Assembly: GCF_040939785.1 (NCBI RefSeq)
Contig: NZ_CP162553.1
Location: 1,116,001-1,180,000 of the forward strand
DNA: 64,000 nt
Origin: Bradyrhizobium lupini
GTDB taxonomy: Bacteria > Pseudomonadota > Alphaproteobacteria > Rhizobiales > Xanthobacteraceae
Reading direction: 5' to 3'
Part shown: positions 60,508-64,000 of the stretch, in pieces
Numbering within the stretch: the stretch's first letter is position 1
How the letters are laid out: every line of letters starts with the position of its first letter
Program-made: the position numbers and the translations under genes
The notes under the pieces: generated by a model
The model's database searches: none
What the model saw: the letters and a program-made list of their open reading frames with translations, nothing else
Told to the model about the DNA's origin: nothing

Positions 60508-61914
60508 ATGTGGCTGTTTTTCCTGGTTGCCTGGTTTGTTCTGCTCACTGCCATCGCGATCTTCGCCCAGCAGGCGCTCGGTTACGATGTCGGCCACCTG
60601 CCTGCCTGGTTCGGAGGCCTGCCCGTCCCGCAGCGTGTTGCGACCGGCGCGATCCTGGCCTTGGCGTTGGCACTGATCGGCGCCTCCGCCTGGCGGCTCT
60701 CGCGCCAGGACCGGCGCCTCGACACATTGCGCGACCGCCTCAAGAAGACCCGCGAGGACGTGGTCGTCGCCCACGCCCTGCAGAACCACCTCGACGCCAC
60801 CGTCCAGCACCTGATCGAGAGCGATCCCCGGGAGGCCGTTTCCGCCCTGCACGACAAGCTGGGCGAGACCGAGCAGCGCGCCCTGCTGCAGCGGGGCCGC
60901 AACGAATCCACCGACATGCACGACCAGCTCGCCGAAATCCGCCGCCGCCAGCAGGAATTGCGCGATATGGTCGGCAAGATCGCCGAGCAGCGCCGCGCGG
61001 TCGAGCCGGTTTTCACCGAGATCCGCGACCGCCAGAACCAGCTCGAACGCTCGCTGCACGACCTCGAGAACGACGACCGCAAGAACAACCTCGCCGACCG
61101 GCTCAAGGACATCGCGGGCGACGTATCGACGCTGCTGTCCCGGGTCGGCGCGGTCCAGGACACCTTTGCGACCCTGAACCAGTACAAGGACGATCTAGCG
61201 AAGTCCCACGCTGAGCTGGTGCCGCTGCGCGCGTCGGACGCTGGCCTCAATGCGTTGATCGGCGAGCTGAGCCTCAGCCATGAGCGCCTCGCCAAGAGCG
61301 TCGACGAGCTAGAAACCGGCGGCGAAGCACCGCTCGGCGCCCGCGTCGAGACGCTGTCGAAGAACAAGATCGAGATCGAGCAGCGCCTGGCCCGCATCGA
61401 CGACAGCTTCCACATCCTGAAAGGCATCGGGCTCGACTTCGAAGAGCTCGGCGAGCGCCGAGCCCAGCTCGAACGCTCGCTCGCCCGTGTCGAGATCGAC
61501 GCCGAGGGCAAGACGCTTGCCGACCGCCAGAATGCGTTGAACGATTTTGTTCTCCAGTCGCGCCAGCGCCTCGGTGCGTTACAGGAAACGCTGGCGACGC
61601 TGAACGCCTTCAAGACAGAGCTGTCGAAGTCGCAGGCTGACCTCGTCCCGCTGAAGGCGCCCGTGTTCGGAATCGAGGCCATGATCGCGGACGTCGGCAC
61701 GACGCACGACCTCCTCGCCAAAACCGTCGGCGAGATCGAGGCAAACGGCGACGTCACCCTCGCCTCGCGCGTCGACGCGCTGACCAAGAGCAAACGCGAG
61801 GTCGAAGACCGCCTCGCCCGCATCTTCGACAGTTTCAACGCGCTCGACGGTTTGCGAAAAGACATCGGCGGCATCTTCTCGACGATCAGGAACAGCCTGA
61901 ACCGGATCGGGTGA
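60508..61914 (+). CDS. Membrane-anchored coiled-coil protein with duplicated modules
   Basis: 468 aa. Two N-terminal transmembrane helices (MWLFFLVAWFVLLTAIAIFA and VATGAILALALALIGASAW) are followed by about 400 residues of heptad-rich coiled coil. The region contains a repeated module of about 150 residues: LGARVETLSKNKIEIEQRLA and LASRVDALTKSKREVEDRLA match, as do VQDTFATLNQYKDDLAKSHA and LQETLATLNAFKTELSKSQA. ATG 60508 follows GAGGA; the 11-codon upstream extension is unlikely. Probably an envelope or division-related structural protein; family not identified. Confidence 0.75.
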   Translation: MWLFFLVAWFVLLTAIAIFAQQALGYDVGHLPAWFGGLPVPQRVATGAILALALALIGASAWRLSRQDRRLDTLRDRLKKTREDVVVAHALQNHLDATVQHLIESDPREAVSALHDKLGETEQRALLQRGRNESTDMHDQLAEIRRRQQELRDMVGKIAEQRRAVEPVFTEIRDRQNQLERSLHDLENDDRKNNLADRLKDIAGDVSTLLSRVGAVQDTFATLNQYKDDLAKSHAELVPLRASDAGLNALIGELSLSHERLAKSVDELETGGEAPLGARVETLSKNKIEIEQRLARIDDSFHILKGIGLDFEELGERRAQLERSLARVEIDAEGKTLADRQNALNDFVLQSRQRLGALQETLATLNAFKTELSKSQADLVPLKAPVFGIEAMIADVGTTHDLLAKTVGEIEANGDVTLASRVDALTKSKREVEDRLARIFDSFNALDGLRKDIGGIFSTIRNSLNRIG

Positions 61915-62097
61915 GGCCGAGTCGCGTAGGCTGGGCAGAGCGCGCCGAAACATTCAGACACATCACATCTCCGCGCGGCCGGCAGATGCCGCCAACATGT
62001 CGCGCCGATGCCGCACTGTGGACGCATTCGGCCGCCCTTCTGTGAGGCGTGTCTGGGGGCACGGCGGTGCCGTGTTTGGACCAAACCTTCTAGGGGT

Positions 62098-62297
62098 ATG
62101 ACTGTGAAGAAGATTGTATTTGTCGTGGGTGCTACGCTTGCTCTGGTAACGGTCGCGAATGCCGCGGATCTGCCGCGCCGCCAGCCCGTTCCCGTCTATT
62201 CGAGCAGGCGCCGATCGGCAAGATGCCGATTGGCAAGAGCCCGGTTGGAAAGGCCCCGATCGGCAAGGCGCCCGGCCCCGTCGCAGCGCGCTACTGA
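62098..62297 (+). pseudogene. Short exported protein with PIGK repeats, frameshifted
   Basis: From ATG 62098, a signal peptide MTVKKIVFVVGATLALVTVA..NAAD, then LPRRQPVPVY. At 62199-62202 the frame breaks. The adjacent frame reads EQAPIGKMPIGKSPVGKAPI then GKAPGPVAARY and a stop at 62295. Four consecutive (A/M/S)P(I/V)GK units make the shifted frame clearly the real one. Restored length is 66 residues. Function unknown; periplasmic. Confidence 0.65.
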
Positions 62298-62367
62298 CGC
62301 GTTAGCGAAATACCCGCAGAAGCAAGCGTAGACTCTGCGTGAGTGGCCGACAGTCGAGGGGCACAGC

Positions 62368-63015
62368 GTGACGAACAAACCTGATCGATCGGGACCCTGC
62401 ATCCTTGCGGGATTTGCGCTCGCGGCCATGCTCGCGTGTACGACACCTTCGGCCTCGGCCCACGAAGCGAACAAGCGCGTTGCTGACGCAAACGCGCTTG
62501 CCACGACCGACACCGTATCACGGCCGGCGCCATCGACCCGGCGCCCGGTCGCGCGCGCGGAAAAAGGTCCGTACTACGTCGATTTCCGCGCCCGCACGGC
62601 GGCGAGCTGGGGCCACGCCTTCGTCTGGTACGGCAAGACCAGCGAGCGCGCCGTCGAAGTGGCAGGGCTCACGCCCGCCGGCGACACCTGGGCCTATGTG
62701 CTTGGTCACCTCACCTGGGTGCCGGCGGAGACCGGCGCGAGCTACGGCGATCTCGACCCGGAGTATCTGACCGCGAACTACCGCGTCTATCTGAACGAAG
62801 CCGACGCCAAGCGCGTGTTTGCCTATATCAAGAAATTGCAGGCGAGCTCGCCGGTCTGGAACGCCGAGACCACCAATTGCACCGGCTTCATCGGCGACAT
62901 CGCCGAGTACATGGGATTGAAGGTCCCCTACCGCTGGCAGCGCCCCGAAAACTTTGTCAACAGCCTCAAGGAAATGAACGGCGGCCGCCAGATGGTGCGG
63001 CTGTCGACGGAATAG
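62368..63015 (+). CDS. Exported protein with conserved His and Cys (DUF4105-like / papain-like?)
   Basis: 215-aa secreted protein. The leader covers about residues 1-31 (GPCILAGFALAAMLACTTPS then ASAHE); the ACTT site resembles a weak lipobox. The mature part has SWGHAFVWYGKTSERA (His) and AETTNCTGFIGDIAEYMGL (Cys), an arrangement recalling papain-like DUF4105/NlpC-type envelope proteins. GTG start at 62368 with GAGG 8-10 bases before. Family assignment is tentative. Confidence 0.65.
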   Translation: MTNKPDRSGPCILAGFALAAMLACTTPSASAHEANKRVADANALATTDTVSRPAPSTRRPVARAEKGPYYVDFRARTAASWGHAFVWYGKTSERAVEVAGLTPAGDTWAYVLGHLTWVPAETGASYGDLDPEYLTANYRVYLNEADAKRVFAYIKKLQASSPVWNAETTNCTGFIGDIAEYMGLKVPYRWQRPENFVNSLKEMNGGRQMVRLSTE

Positions 63016-63503
63016 CCCGGCAGGGTTCGCCCGTCGGGCAAAACAGCCGCACAAATTTCGCGCGCCGCCTGTCAATCCCCGTCTGCCAAAATATTCCACT
63101 TTACCGAAATTCGGATTTGGCGTACCTACGACACACGCTGACCCGGGACAAGGGGCGGATCGCGATCGTCACGGACCGCGGGTTGGGCAGCGATGGACGC
63201 GACGGCGTCGGGCGCGGCGAGCCTTGCAGGGCGGGAAACCGTGAGCACAGGCTTCGCGCCTACGACACGGCGCCGACAGCGTCTTCGCATGGTTTCGGGT
63301 GCGAGCACACGCCAGCTCCCGAAGACCCAGCGAGGACGTGCGCGGACGGCGAAGTCGTGTGGTCCTGACGCCCGGGGTCTGTGCGTCAAGTCCTGTGGTG
63401 ATGCGTGCTGCCCGACCGGGCGCTTGCATCAGCCATCTGCGGGGCGACGGGGGCAATAGTGCATCGCTCCCCGGGGAGAGCACGAAGTAAGCCGTAAACC
63501 ACC

Positions 63504-63607
63504 GCGCAGGGAAGGCCGGGCGATTGGCTGACCTGTGGTCCACCCCGTGTGCATTCTTCTGGCGCACGGACTTGCGGGTGCCAGCCGGCGCCCGGCCTTC
63601 CCTGCGC
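63504..63607. repeat. Structured repeat with perfect 19-bp stem
   Basis: GCGCAGGGAAGGCCGGGCG (63504-63522) pairs exactly with 63589-63607 around a 66-nt loop. The element and its flanks match a multicopy Bradyrhizobium repeat from memory; RNA-level structure is likely if transcribed. Confidence 0.7.
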
Positions 63608-63721
63608 CCTTGTCACGACGAGGGCGATGCGATCAGGCAAAGCTCGGGCGAAATGCGCCGGAGGATGCGAAGATGCGTCTGCTGTTTGCAAGTCGGATCG
63701 AGATTGATCGGAAGATTGTGC

Positions 63722-63890
63722 GTCCGTGCCCCGGACGCAGCGCAGCATCCCCCGGCAGAGCGAAGCATCGTCCGGTTCGACGGTGCGCTGCAGAGCCGGC
63801 GCCCATCTTTCAGAGCGCTCGCTGGGCATGGGTCGCGGCTCTGCGCGGCAACGCGAAGAGGCGTTGCAGCGCGTCCGGGACACGAGCCCG
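63722..63890. repeat. Degenerate dispersed palindromic repeat
   Basis: Starts GTCCGTGCCCCGGACGCAGC and ends with GTTGCAGCGCGTCCGGGACA; the inner parts GCGCTGCAGAGCCGG and CGGCTCTGCGCGGC are complementary. Typical of the CCCGGACGCAGC-type Bradyrhizobium intergenic repeat. Confidence 0.65.
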
Positions 63891-64000
63891 CGTCAATTAT
63901 CCGCCTCACGGAATCCGCCCACTCCCCGCATGATCGCCCCGCCTCCACCGCACGCCCTCGCAATAGACTTTTCCCGACCCGGGCGGCATCCTGCCGGCAT

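Larger units (their letters stand above)
63016..64000. other. Repeat-rich non-coding region
   Basis: 985 nt with no convincing gene; all frames are low-complexity and conflicting. From about 63100 (after CCACTTTACCGAAATTCGGA) to 63900 it resembles degenerate members of long Bradyrhizobium intergenic repeats that I recall, including the segment GAGCACGAAGTAAGCCGTAA. Annotated sub-elements are at 63504-63607 and 63722-63890. Confidence 0.55.

Noticed and set aside
1..64000. tRNA, rRNA, CRISPR arrays, insertion sequences with transposase genes
   Set aside because: None seen by reading both strands; only small palindromic repeats without transposases. No attachment-site duplication or integrase was found.

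Overview
The window looks like chromosome from a Bradyrhizobium-type alphaproteobacterium. It is GC-rich, the genes sit in tight operons with ATGA/GTGA stop-start overlaps, several protein families are typical of that genus (DUF1236, TctABC, a FixK-type box), and the intergenic palindromic repeats are ones I associate with Bradyrhizobium. This is inference from content; no rRNA or tRNA gene is present to confirm it.

Layout. (1) 1-13160, all minus strand: sugar import and oxidation. There are two complete import systems: a chvE-gguA-gguB type, cut by the window start, and a ytfQ-ytfR-ytfT-yjfF furanose type. With them are a FadR-type GntR regulator, an arabinose/galactose 1-dehydrogenase, a mutarotase, an SMP-30 lactonase and a XylX-type 2-keto-3-deoxy sugar-acid dehydratase (frameshifted). 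Together they suggest non-phosphorylative pentose/galactose catabolism. (2) 13272-23121: an unusual redox/transport locus. It has an AprA-like flavoprotein, an AprB-like ferredoxin, a HEAT protein, a ferredoxin-NADP reductase, a DUF971 protein, a Crp/Fnr regulator, a TauT/NitT-type ABC transporter whose binding protein carries a C-terminal NosL-like domain, and a YeiH-type sulfate-exporter homologue. A shared AACTAAT motif marks four of its intergenic gaps. I regard this as the best candidate for an undescribed system, possibly for an organosulfur compound. (3) 23271-33753: mixed metabolism (DsbA-like isomerase, alanine dehydrogenase with Lrp regulator, PaoABC-type molybdenum hydroxylase, a 2-hydroxyacid dehydrogenase divergent from a two-subunit sulfopyruvate-decarboxylase-like enzyme). 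(4) 33869-44147: glyoxylate carboligase pathway (gcl-hyi-garR), adenine deaminase, a NYN nuclease, TctCBA and an IclR regulator. (5) 44209-60233: an oxalate regulon (ADP-forming acyl-CoA synthetase, GntR regulator, oxc, frc, two oxlT-type antiporters, a CBS-pair protein and an unlisted 45-codon small ORF). Six copies of a 17-bp motif, consensus TGGCATnTGGTATRCCA, lie in front of its units. Cold-shock, SRPBCC and Hsp70-like genes interrupt it. PanE-like and FAH-family genes follow. (6) 60508-64000: a membrane-anchored coiled-coil protein, two exported small proteins, and about 1 kb of repeat-rich non-coding DNA.

How it fits together. Oxalate enters through OxlT in exchange for formate, Frc charges it to oxalyl-CoA and Oxc decarboxylates it to formyl-CoA. 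Glyoxylate is handled nearby by Gcl/Hyi/GarR, so C2-acid metabolism is concentrated here. Six genes carry frameshifts in short homopolymers or CG runs (xylX, ald, the 2-hydroxyacid dehydrogenase, oxc, panE twice, and a 66-aa exported peptide). Because the sequence on both sides is otherwise intact, assembly or sequencing indels are as likely as real pseudogenes, and these loci should be read with that in mind.
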